Part shown: positions 24,401 through 34,616 of the stretch, piece by piece
Layout of the letters: every line of letters begins with the position of its first letter
How positions within the stretch are numbered: the stretch's first letter is position 1
Assembly: GCF_947179165.1 (NCBI RefSeq)
Contig: NC_077240.1
Coordinates: 73,813,501-73,877,500 of the forward strand
Reading direction: 5' to 3'
Source: Solanum dulcamara
Lineage: Eukaryota > Streptophyta > Magnoliopsida > Solanales > Solanaceae
Length of the DNA stretch: 64,000 nucleotides
The notes under the pieces: generated by a model
Databases searched by the model: none
What the model saw: the letters and a program-made list of their open reading frames with translations, nothing else
What the model was told of the DNA's origin: nothing
Program-made: the position numbers and the translations under genes

Positions 24401-25590
24401 AGATAGACTATCACCCTAACACAGCTGATCAAGCATGCTGGAAGTTGACTTCACATGGCAACTTTACTTCTAAATCAGCATGGGAATTAGTTAGAAAAAA
24501 AAGAGCCAAGACCTTGACTGATGGGTGTACTTGGCACACTAACATTCCCTTCAAAGTGTCTTTTCTACTATGGAGAGCTCTGAGACAGAAACTCCCTACT
24601 AATGATAAACTTGTCCAATTTAGAATAGTACCAGCAGCATGTTCTTATTGTTACAGGCCAGGATTGAACAATGTAGATCACATATTTGCTTCAGGAAAAT
24701 TTGCCAAGCATATTTGGCAACACTTCTCTAGCTCATGGGGGATAATGCAAGGGTCCTGCTCACTGAGAAGCATACTAATGAAGTGGTGGACTGCCAAGTC
24801 CAGTAATGAGGCTCAGAAGCTCATGTTGCAGGCCACTCCTATCTTTGTATGTTGGCATATATGGAAGAATAGATGTGCAAGTAAGTATGGAGGAAAGAAA
24901 TCTAGTACTACTAGAGTTAAATTCTCCATAGTCAAGGACCTTTACATGCTGATACACAATGCTTTCCCCTACATTAAGTGGCCACAGAGCTGGAAGGAAC
25001 TGGTTCCTATGATAGAACAGTGTCAACAAGACATGAGAGTGACCAAAGTTATGTGGATCAGACCTCCATCATCCATTGTGAAATTGAATACTGATGGGAG
25101 TGCATTAGACAACCCTGGGAAAATTGGAGCAGGGGGAATACTAAGAGACCACAATGGTAACTTAATATATGCCTTTGCAACTCCATTGGGAATAGGTACT
25201 AATAACCAAGTAGAGGTGCAGGCAACAACTATTGGCCTCACTTGGTGTATTCAACATGGACATAATAGAGTGATATTGGAAGTTGATTCTCAATTATTGA
25301 CTAAGTGGCTGAAACAAGACCTTAAGCCATCTTGGAGCATTCACAGATATGTTACAAAGTTACAATCCCTGGTCCAACAATTGGAATTCTTTTAGTGTAA
25401 ACATATATTCAGAGAAGCTAACCATCCTGCAGATCCCTTATCAAAATGCAGCCACAGGTTCAATGATACACAACACTTCTACAATATCCAGCAGCTACCA
25501 CAGAAAACAAAAGGTTACATCAAGATGGACAAGCTAGGAATGGCAAGTTTCAGAAGGAAAACTCTGAAAAGAATCAAACTACCCTCTTGA
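21427..25590 (+). pseudogene. LINE ORF2: endonuclease, reverse transcriptase, RNase H; three premature stops
   Basis: One frame of 1387 codons with TAG 21679, TAA 24043 and TAG 25393 inside it. The APE-type endonuclease is at codons about 1-225, with NTLCWNAR near the start, GDFN at 134-137 and SDH at 220-222. Reverse transcriptase follows: YRPISL 510-515, LDMAKAYD 579-586, GLKQGDPLSP about 636-645, and the catalytic FADD 685-688. A zf-RVT-like region, codons about 1010-1100, has lost part of its Cys/His set (HIFASG where a Cys is usual). RNase H begins near codon 1220 with acidic residues at NTDGS (Asp 1223), VEVQA (Glu 1263) and EVDS (Asp 1287). The third stop falls before the FREANHPAD segment holding the last acidic residue. 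An active protein would nick target DNA and prime reverse transcription there. Confidence 0.9.
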
Positions 25591-28181
25591 CTAATCTCAT
25601 TCCCAATGTATAATAGACTACTTACTTGTAATTTGTTTTACTTCTTCTTATTCCACCTAGTTATTTCCTATTGTAAGGGGAGAGTCTCCCTTGTTTGTTG
25701 CTTCAGTAGAAATAAAAACACAATGCTAGAAGTAAAGTAGGGAATTCAGCAAATACAAACATCATCCACAAGAGGAGTTGCAATCACTCACAGCATCTTG
25801 GAGTTCAGAAGATACAGCAATAACACTACAACTACAACATCTATATCTAAGCTTCAGCAGGGCAGCATGTGCAGGGTGAGTTGCACCATGTGGACCTGTC
25901 CAAAGGCCTCCAAACTTTACAGGATTGCAGCAAATACTATAGGGATAAGGCCCAAGAAGTTTCATCACAAACGGACAATTGGAGACGTTAGGCGAGCGAC
26001 CTTGAAAAAGTCAGCTACCTTAAGTCTAAAGAGGGTGCCTTTTTTCCAACTTGTCCAAAAAGCCTCAAAATCTTGCAGAACTAAAGAAAGGGCTGTTTGG
26101 GGATATCTCAAGAAGTTTCAACTCAATCGGAAAATTGGAGACGTTAGTCGAGCGACGTTGAAAATCCTAACAGACCCCAAAGCACTTTTGGAGGTCCTTT
26201 CCTTTTTGCTAGCTGGTGCAAGTTCTTTCTTGCCTTTGGTTGTTTGTTGTATTGTTGCAGGTTGCTGGATTGATTCATCAACATGCACTGACAACAAATA
26301 CATAGAAAACATCACAGATACAACCATCAAATCAAATAGAATCTCCAAGAACCATGCACAAGACCCAGCCTGGTTTTTCTGTCTGGTTAGCTATTTGTTT
26401 TTTTGTGATGTTTTTTGTGCAGGTACAACAACTGATGGGGAACCTTGGCAAATGAAACGAATCAACATAGAGAATACAGCCTTCCAAGATAGGACTTCAA
26501 CAATACAACAACCCTACAACAAGGACAATCTATCTTCTGAAATACATGCAGCAACAAACATGCACCACAAGACCCCTGCAGCTCTTTGCTCTTTTATTTG
26601 TTATGTGCAGGCACATATTTACTCAAAGGAGCTGATCAATTCTTCTTTGGAAGCAACAAGGAGATACATACATCAACATCTCCACCATCCTACAACACAC
26701 AAGGAAAAGCTACAAGTTACTAGTACTAGTTACAGCAGCTTGCAAATGTGTTTGGTTGTGTGGTTTGTTGGTTTTGCTTGTCTGAGCAGGTATCCCAAGG
26801 ATTTGACCACCATCCAAATGAGGAATCCCCTACTGCTGTACCTAACAAGCAACAACAAGCAAAGTACCTCTTCATTTGATAGGGCATCTTGGCAAATAAA
26901 AGGCATTAACATAGAGATAGCAATCTTCCAAGCTAGGACTTCATCAAAACATCAACTCTACACTCAAGCCAATCCATTCACTGCAACACCTGTAGCAAAT
27001 CCATTGAATCTCACAGCTCCTGGAGCTCCTTGCACTTGTTATGTGCAGGCACATAAGGCAACTTCAAACGAGCTGATCAAGTCTCCTTTGGAGGCACCAA
27101 GAGGATGCTTACAGAGGTGCAGCTCAACACCTGCACCAGTTACTGCAGCAACAATGCTGCACCCAAGCTGCAACTCCAATAGTACTAGGTACAATAGCTG
27201 GCAAGTTTGTTTTGTATGTTGTTCTGGTTTGGTGTGTCTGTGCAGGTGTCCCAAGGAGACAACTCTCACCACAAAGAGGGCTCACCAAAAACAGCTTGTC
27301 CATAGATGCAAACGAAGAGAAACTAAAGCATGGCAGGCTAGGACCACATCAACACCATCCAACACTCCTCACATACTGCAGCAGCCATACTTCAGACAAA
27401 CTCTTTGGAGACCCTTGTTGGTTTATTTGCTTGAATATAGGCAGAAAAGAAGCTCCTCTACTGGATGGGCTGAACAAACACAGCATCACAGGATCCCTCC
27501 TATGTGTAAGGCAGCACCAGTTCAACTACTTAACAGTTGCCATACTAAAAAATGCTGCACTTTCAAGTTGCAACATGCAACAAATCTCTTCAAGGCCTTC
27601 CTCAACAACAACAACAACTACAAGGCTGCTGGTCGCAACAACTCAATATACTTCATCTCATTTCATCCTCCTTAGCTGATATATACTCGATCCTGAAGTC
27701 GATCCTGAAGTGGATGCACCCTCCATTGGGACTTACTTGGTATGACAAGACTAAAAAGGGCAAAGATGAAAAGAATTTTCCCATCCCATGCGAGATAGAA
27801 GTTTCATATACTTGTTCTTCTTCAATGTAGCTATGTCTGGTACGTAGCGTAGTTGAATAGGACTAGTGGAGGTTACTTTTAATTTTTCTCATGGAAGGGG
27901 AGAGTTTCCCTCATTTATGCTTTCTTGGTCGATTTGTACCGGGAGGAGTCCTCTCATAGGTTTATTGCTTTCTAGTTATAGTTAGTCTCTTTTTTGTATC
28001 GGGGATGAGTTAGCCGACCTTAATAGGTTAGACAACTTGGGAACCACCATAGGATCGGAGGTAAGGTTTTATGTCCCCCTCCATGTATTTTTACTTTATT
28101 TATTTATATTAAGGCTTGGGGGTGATGCTCAATCCCTGACTGTGCACGAGAGGTGGGAGCCTTGTGTAGGGTCTGTTCCCC
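25591..28181 (+). other. Extended LINE 3' region with internal repeats
   Basis: 2.6 kb between the ORF2 end and the poly(A). It contains a direct repeat of about 55 bp at 25956-26010 and 26112-26165 (core AATTGGAGACGTTAG) and a larger tandem duplication of about 440 bp (roughly 26440-26880 versus 26885-27320). GGGGAGAGTCTCCC (25677) recurs as GGGGAGAGTTTCCC (27897). The last 200 bp (GGTTTTATGTCCCCC, then GGGTCTGTTCCCC before the A-tract) resemble ends of plant L1 elements known to me. Confidence 0.65.
25867..27675 (+). other. Unexplained 602-codon open frame in the LINE 3' region
   Basis: Open from ATG 25867 to TAG 27673-27675 (and upstream to 25798 without ATG). It has no family I recognise. 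The translation is Cys-, Thr-, Gln- and Ser-rich, with hydrophobic patches where the DNA is T-rich and blocks duplicated by the ~440-bp tandem repeat. An uninterrupted frame this long is odd beside ORF1 and ORF2, which carry nine stops over 8 kb. The CA-rich composition lowers stop frequency, so chance is a real alternative. It could also be host sequence captured by the LINE. Confidence 0.3.
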
Positions 28182-28195
28182 AAAAAAAAAAAAAA
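28182..28195 (+). other. LINE poly(A) tract
   Basis: Fourteen A residues after TCTGTTCCCC, directly followed by the target duplication. It marks the 3' end of a target-primed insertion. Confidence 0.85.
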
Positions 28196-28209
28196 GTAGG
28201 TGATGCACC
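28194..28209. repeat. LINE target site duplication (right), 16 bp
   Basis: AAGTAGGTGATGCACC following the A-tract; its first two bases may be shared with the tail. Confidence 0.65.
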
Positions 28210-28243
28210 TACTTGGAAGCAAGTAGGTGATGCACCTACTTGA
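28194..28243. repeat. Palindromic 27-bp tandem repeat, right part
   Basis: Continuation of 17254-17307, ending CACCTACTTGAGG. Before LINE insertion the array had about three hairpin-forming units. Confidence 0.75.
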
Positions 28244-29964
28244 GGTAGGGCCCACACTGCCACGTGGCAGCCTTGGAAGGCTTGCATGGATGAGGTGGCC
28301 CAATGAGGGTTTGACACATGTCACCCTTAGGGGCTAACACATGTCACCTCCTAAGGAAGCCTTTATATGGATGTTTTATGACTCTTAAGGTCATTCATTA
28401 TAAAAAAAAAAACAAGAACAAAAAGAAAAAAAACCCTAAGAGTTAAGAGAGGAGTTATGGGTTTGAGCAAAAAAGGGTAAGTCTCAATTTTGTTTCATGA
28501 ATTAATTATTTAAGGTATCCTACGGTAATATAGAAGTGTTTAATAACGTAAAAGTTTATTTTGGGATAGCAAAGAAGTGATACAAATAGTCCGCTAAGTT
28601 TCAGCACGTTAAGAGAACTTTTGAGGTGCATTTTGACAAATTTTGGGCAAGGTAAGGTCTTCCCTTTCAAAGTGGAGCTAATAGTGTTGTTATGGAGTGT
28701 ATTACGTGTCTTAAATGAAGCTGGAAATAAGAAAATTGCATAAGTATGCTTCGTTAAAAATAAACTAAATTGAAGTCGTTTTAGTTAAATCGAAGTCGAG
28801 TAGTGTGTTGTGATTGTGGTGCTACGGATTGGAGGGTTTGGTGGTGTGTTGTAGGGATGTAAAGTGGTCTAAACAAGGTGTGGGTGATGCTAGTTGCAGC
28901 CACACGACCCTCCGTTTTGTGTGGTTAAACGTTTTATGAAATAGAAATTAAAAACCCTATTTTGATATCGTAGTTTTAAGCGAGTTATTTGGAGTTTGTG
29001 TTGTGTAATATTGAAGTGGTTTACTTGTATATGAGCTGTTGATTGTTGTTGTTGGTTGACTGTAGTAATTGAGGATGTAATTTGGAAGTTCGGATAGGGC
29101 AAGTTACAGGGGAAGTGCTGCCCAATTTCTGTTAACTTCTTAACCGATTAATAAACTACTTGAGAAAGGCGAACAAGAAAATGGTTCCTATGGATACTTG
29201 AATACAAATGTAGGAACTGGAGTGTCGAAGGTTATTAATATGGGTATTATTTTCATGTTAAATAGGTTCAGAGGACGACGACGCAAACGTGATTACAAGT
29301 AACCCGTAAGAGGTATGTAAAGCTATCTTCTCTTCTCTTAACATATCCTAGCTATAAGTGATTGGTATGTGTAATGTGGGGATAATTCCATTCATAGAAC
29401 CTCAAGTATGATTCGTACATCTTATTTATTTCTTGATGTTAGAAATCCTGCGATAGTTGAGTTGTTGTCTTGTAAGTCTTCTACATGATGAAAAGTAGTA
29501 CATGTAAAGCCTATCTCCTATTTCTTGTGGAAAGTCTTAAATGTAAGTGAAGTGATACACGATATGAGTTTGGAGGTAATTCCATTTATAAGTCCCGGGT
29601 ATATCTCGTGACTTGTATTCACTTCTGAAGGTTAAAGGTCCTAGAGTAGTTGAACTAGTACCCTCGAGCCTTCCATAGGTTGGGTAGTAACTGGATACAC
29701 AAGCTCCTATTACTAAGGACTCTGTGATGATAAGTATCTGTGATTACATAAGCTGTGTAGCATTATCTTGATGCACGTCTATGATGCCTGAGTCTCCACT
29801 TAATATGATCCCTAATGACCCTTAAAGGGGACTCTAGACAATTACTACCCTGATTTTCAAGTGACGGTTCACTTGACTATTTCATGGAGTCTCAGATAAT
29901 GACTTAGCTGGCATATGGTTACTCCCTGCTTTACTTGTGCATATGCTTTATATATCTTTCACCG

Positions 29965-30235
29965 ATTCGCATAGAGGGCCGGGTACGACCGAGTCCCAAA
30001 AAGGGTCGGGTATGATATAAGATGATATAAGTATTCACCAAGTCCCATAAAGGGCCGGGTATGATCGAGTCCTATAAAAGACCGGGTATGATATATGTGT
30101 ACGATGATAAGATGATATGATTATTGACCGAGTCTCACTAAAGGGCCGGGTATGGTATATTTATGCATATGATGACATAATGATATATTTTAACACCGAG
30201 TCCCATAACGGGCCGGGTACGGAATATGACACTGA
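29965..30235 (+). repeat. Tandem array CCGAGTCCCATAAAGGGCC-type in LTR-3
   Basis: About five or six degenerate units built on ACCGAGTCCCATAAAGGGCC followed by GGGTATGATAT, separated by variable TATGATGATA filler. The unit core (AGTCCC...GGGCCGGGT) is partly self-complementary. Such arrays occur within plant gypsy LTRs. Confidence 0.7.
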
Positions 30236-30868
30236 GATACATGACTTCAGTTTATAAGGTGCAAGTACTATGATTTATTAATTGTTATACTTATTTCCTG
30301 CATCCCTATGTCAACTGTACTCTCCTTATGGTATTTTATGCTTTACATATTCGGTACACATATCGTACTGACCCCTTTTTTTCGGGGGGCTGCACTTCAT
30401 GCCTGCAAGTACAGATGCGCGCTTTGGGGATCTGCCAGCCTAGGGTTCCTCTCAACAAGTTTGGGAAAAGCTCTATTATATCGGAGCCTAGCTTTTGGTA
30501 CTAAACCTCTAATATATATATTTGTTTATTCAAGGGTACGATGGGGGCCCTGTCCCACCATATGTTATCACTAATATTCTTAGAGGTTTGTAGATACGTG
30601 TGTGGGTTGTGTATATATGTGTGTTCAGTTGTGTCTATATGACTTATGTTTCGGGGCATTCCCTTTGTCGTGGCAGCCTTGTCGGCTTGCGTACGTGCTT
30701 ACAATAGGACGACCCCACATGCTACGATAGCCTCGCCGGCTTATGAGTTGTGTTACCTATTGAGACATTGTGACCAAAACAGGTGACAGGGTTACTTATG
30801 GTTACCAAGGGTATATACAAGTGTCCAACTCAAACACCCATTGCAGCCCATGGGGTTGGGTTGTGACA

Positions 30869-30873
30869 CATTA
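30869..30873. repeat. Target site duplication CATTA (right)
   Basis: Right-hand copy of 16940-16944. Confidence 0.75.
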
Positions 30874-31213
30874 TTGGGGACTTTTCCCAACTATTTGAGT
30901 TGTAGTATTCGTACAGACTTGTGGACATACTCTATTGGATCTTCTCTACTTTTATTTTTAGCCTTTTCATTTTATCATGTATATATGGCTTCAATTGCAG
31001 CCTTGTCATCTTGTTAGTTCTTTATTAGTTAAGTTGGCCTTGTCGTCCATTCATTATGTCGTTGATGTTGTTGTGACATATCCTGTCTAATTATCTTATT
31101 TCAGCAGTTGATAATAATAGCCTTGTCGATCCTCGTTGTTCCCTTTTCATTATGTTTCAGTGGCTAGCTCGGTCACCAGGTGCCCATTGTGTCTCCCCTA
31201 GTTTGGGGCGTGA
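30874..31213 (+). mobile_element. Right part of LTR-like fragment LTR-4
   Basis: Starts TTGGGGACTTTTCCCAACTA and ends GGGGCGTGACA, an LTR-type terminus. The phrase GCCTTGTCG recurs through it. Pol coding sequence begins right after it (31217), so the PBS, gag and protease expected between are absent. Confidence 0.45.
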
Positions 31214-31216
31214 CAG

Positions 31217-33930
31217 GGCATTCATCCAATCTCTATTCCTCCTTATTGTATTGCTCCTATAAAATTGAGAGAGTTTAAGTCTCAAATTCAAGAATCCTTG
31301 ATAAAGGTTTTATCCGTCCTATTACTTCCCCGTGGAGTGCTCTGGTCTTATTTGATAAGAAGAAGGATGGTACTATGAGGATGTGTACAGTTGAATAAGG
31401 TCACCATCCAAAATAAATACCTATTGGCTCGCAAATATGATCTCTTTGACTAGTTGCAAGGTACATCAGCCTTTTAAAAAATTGATCTAAGGTGTGGTTA
31501 TCACCAGCTGAACATTAGAACTGAGGATGTACCTAAAATGGCATTTAGACTCGGTATGGGAACTATGAGTTTTTGGTAATATCGTTTGGGCTGACCAATG
31601 CATCTACAGTCTTCATGAGTTTGATGAATAGGGTGTTCAAGTTGTTCCTGGATTCCTTTGTAATTGTGTTTATAGATGACATTTTTGTCTATTCGAAGAA
31701 CAAGGAAGAACATGCAGACCATCTTCATATTGTTCTCGGTGTCTTAGGAAAATAAAGATTGTATGTAAAAAAATTTAAGTGTGAATTTTGGTTGTCTTCA
31801 GTTGCTTTTTTAAGGCATGTGGTTTCATAAGAAGGGGTAATGGTAGATCCCCAAATGATTGAAGTAGTTAAGAACTGGATCCAGCCTAACTATGTGACTG
31901 AAATTAGGAGTTTTGTGGGACTTGCCAGCTATTATTTATGGTTTGTGAAAATTTTTGCTTCTATTGCCACCCACTTGATCAAGCTGACTCAAAAAAATAT
32001 GCCTTTTGAGTGGACCGATAAATGTGAAGAGCGCTTCCAAAAGTTTAAGACTCTTCTAACCATGATACCTATTCTATAGCCTATGCCTGGCGGATAAGAA
32101 TGTTATAGCCTATGCCTGGCGACAATTGAAGGTTCATGAGAGGAACTATCCAACGTATGAGTTGGAGTTGGTAGCGATAGTATTTTCTCTCAAAATTTGG
32201 CAGCATTATTTGTACGATGTCAACTGTGAATTGTTTACTAACCATCATAATGTATAAAATGTGTTCACCCAGAAAGACTTGAATCTAAGACAATGAAAGT
32301 GGATTGAGTTTCTTAAGGATTATGATGTCACCATCCAGTATCATCTAGATAAGGCTAATATGGTGACAGACACATTATGCTGGAATCCGGTTAGTATGGA
32401 AGTCTAGCTTGTTTGGGTGTTTTTAAGCGACTCTTGCCTAGATAGATTTAGGCTTTGAAGGCTAAGTTCATGAGGCTAAGCATCTCTAAGAAGGGTGGGG
32501 TGCTGGGCAGTATTGAGATAAAGTCTACTTTTATTAAAGAAATCAAGGCCAAACAGTTTCAGGATGAAAACTTGAATGACATCAAAGGGAAAACCATGTT
32601 GAGAAAGGCCTAGGATGCAACCCTTGATGCTGGTGAGGTGCTCAGTTTTAGGGGAAGGATTTATGTTTTTTGAGTAGATAGCTTGATTCAGAAAGTGCTG
32701 ACAAAGTCTCATGGTTCACGATACTCTATTTATCCAGGTGTGATCAAGGTGTATCAAGACTTGAAGCAGCTTTATTGATGGCCTGGCATGAAGAAAGACA
32801 TAGTTGAGTTTGTGGCTAAGTTTCAGAAATGTCAACAAGTGAAGTATGACCACCAAAAACCTGCGGATTTACTTTAGAGAATGCAATTCCTTAATGAAAG
32901 TGGGAAAGGATAGCCAACAATTTTGTGGTGGGTATTCCTAAGACCTTGGGAAAGTATGACTTCATTTCAATTGTGGTTGACAAATTGACGAAGTCAGTCC
33001 ATTTCATTCCAGTTAGGGTAAATTATAACGCTCAACTGTTGGGAAGATTTTGTTAAAGAGATAGTATGGTTGCATGGGGTGCATCTTTCTATCATCTCAA
33101 ACCGGGGTACGAAATTTACATCCAAGTTTTGAGGGAAATTGCATGAAGAGTTGGGCACTCAACTCACTTTCAGCACAACCTTTCATCCAAAAATAAATGG
33201 GTAGTCAGAAAGAACAATTCAAGTGTTGGAAGACATATTAAGGACATGTGTGATTGACATTGGAGGATATTGTGATAAATTCCTACCCTTGTGTGAGTTC
33301 TCTTATAACAAATGCTATCACTCCAGCATCGATATGGCACCATTCGAGGTACTTTATGGGAGGGGATGCAGATTACCCATAGGGTGGTTTAAGGCTTGAG
33401 ATGTGAAACATTTGGGAGTCGATTTGGTAAAAGATGCTCAGGATAAGGTAATAAACATCCAAGATAAGCTTCTAGCAGCTAGAGTCGATAAAAGGAGTAT
33501 GCAGATCATAAGGTGTGATGAGATTTGGCAAGAAGGGCAAGCTTAATCCTCGCTATATTGGCCCGTTTGAGATTCTTAATTGTCTAGGACCAGTGGCTTA
33601 GAAGTTAGCTCTGCCCCCTAGTTTGTCTAGAGTTAATCCAGTGTTCCATGTGTCTATGTTGAAGAAGTATCATGGGGATGAAGATTATATTATTAAATGA
33701 GACTCAGTGTTACTAGACAAAGACCTCCAGTACGAAGAAGAGCCAATTGTTATTCTTCATCGCGATGTATAAAACTGAGAATTAAAGAGATCAAATCGGT
33801 GAAGGTTCAATAGAAGCATTGTTTGATTGAGGAAGCTACTTGAAAAATTCAGAAGGACATGCGAGACAAGTATTCTCAGTTGTTCAATGATTCAGGTACT
33901 ACTCTATCTTTGCATTAGCCCTATTTTTCC
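31217..33930 (+). pseudogene. Decayed Ty3-gypsy pol (RT, RNase H, integrase, C-terminal region)
   Basis: The first recognisable codons are the HPISIPPYCIAP segment just before reverse transcriptase, then GFIRPIT-like residues near 31300 (after a frame change) and the RT core FGLTNAS and FIDDIFVYS at 31585-31700. The connection and RNase H follow (31890-32400, SFVGLASYY and a HGKA-like HLDKANMV segment). The integrase core is at about 33040-33370 (FHPKINGQSER with several stops). An integrase C-terminal / chromodomain-like part lies to 33830 (NPVFHVSMLKKY, YEEEPIVIL). Many stops and frameshifts; gag and protease are missing. It was a chromovirus-type polyprotein; now a relic. Confidence 0.8.
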
Positions 33931-33975
33931 TATCTTGATCACTCGGGAACGAGTGATGGGTATATTGATATCTAT

Positions 33976-34253
33976 TGTAATGGCTTATTTCCATCGTCAC
34001 GGATAAGCCAATGGAGAAGGAAATTGGGCCAGAAAACTTCTGAGTAGTAACTCAGAAAATTTGAGCCTAGGCTGGATTTGAATAAAATTTAAGTCAGGTG
34101 AGGTCCGAGGTAATTCGATAATAGATGGACAATGAATTTATCACTTTCATAGTTGGGATTGATATCCAAGACACTAAGGAGCCCGTACGACTTTATGAAA
34201 TTGAATTCGGGTAAATAGAACTTCCGTAATTGATCTTGGCATGAAGGGTTAAA
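33976..34253 (+). mobile_element. 5' piece of an LTR-A copy (3' LTR of the decayed pol)
   Basis: It begins TGTAATGGCTTATTTCC and aligns to the first ~275 bp of the LTRs at 48879 and 57579 (shared words CGGATAAGCCAATGG, GAGTCAGGTGAGGTC). It lies just after the end of pol and a purine-rich stretch (GGGAACGAGTGATGGG). It stops abruptly near 34253, so the rest of the LTR is deleted. Confidence 0.7.
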
Positions 34254-34529
34254 ATATTACCTTACTATATTAAAAATAATTTAATTTTAAAATGCTCATT
34301 TTACCGTTAATAAAATAATTTATAGACACACAAATATTTTAAAATCGTTGTAGACCAAAAGTTTCAATTTTTAAAAAAAAGAATATTATGTCAAATAAAA
34401 AAGTACCACATAAACTAGGACAGAGATAGCCAAATAGCTTCTAAATAGAGCACTACAATAGTACTAGTTAAGTACTATTGAATCATTTGGTGTGAGGTAT
34501 TAGATATAATAATCTTTAAATAAAATACA
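34254..34529. other. AT-rich intergenic DNA
   Basis: Nothing beyond simple AT-rich sequence was recognised. Confidence 0.35.
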
Positions 34530-34611
34530 GAATTATTTTATCCGACGTTTGGTTAGAGATATTAGGTAATCCTTGATTATTTATTCCACCATTTATACCT
34601 TATTGATGTGA

Positions 34612-34616
34612 TAAGT
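34612..34616. repeat. Target site duplication TAAGT (left)
   Basis: Identical to 43616-43620. Confidence 0.85.

Larger units (their letters stand above)
17308..28193 (+). mobile_element. Full-length but disabled L1-type LINE, 10.9 kb
   Basis: The order is: short 5' leader (17308-17422), ORF1 (17423-21430), ORF2 (21427-25590), long 3' region (25591-28181), poly(A) (28182-28193). It is flanked by a 16-bp duplication. The leader ends in a CT-rich stretch before the first ATG. Plant L1 elements are usually about 6-8 kb, so this copy is long because of an extended ORF1 and a 2.6-kb 3' region. All three parts lie on one strand and in the expected order, with no frameshift in the two ORFs, so the element decayed by point mutation after inserting whole. 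Confidence 0.85.
16945..30868 (+). mobile_element. Solo LTR (family LTR-3), about 3.0 kb, split by a LINE
   Basis: It starts TGTTATACCCCGTAC and ends GGGTTGTGACA, flanked by perfect CATTA duplications (16940-16944 and 30869-30873). Removing the LINE and its 16-bp duplication leaves about 3.0 kb. The LTR contains a 27-bp palindromic tandem repeat (the LINE target) and a CCGAGTCCC...GGGCCGGGTATG tandem array at 29965-30235. No PBS or gag follows. Probably from a Ty3-gypsy element. Confidence 0.8.

Noticed and set aside
29965..30235. Regularly repeated GC-rich units that could suggest a CRISPR-like array
   Set aside because: Units are degenerate, spacing is irregular, it lies inside a plant LTR, and no cas-like genes exist here.
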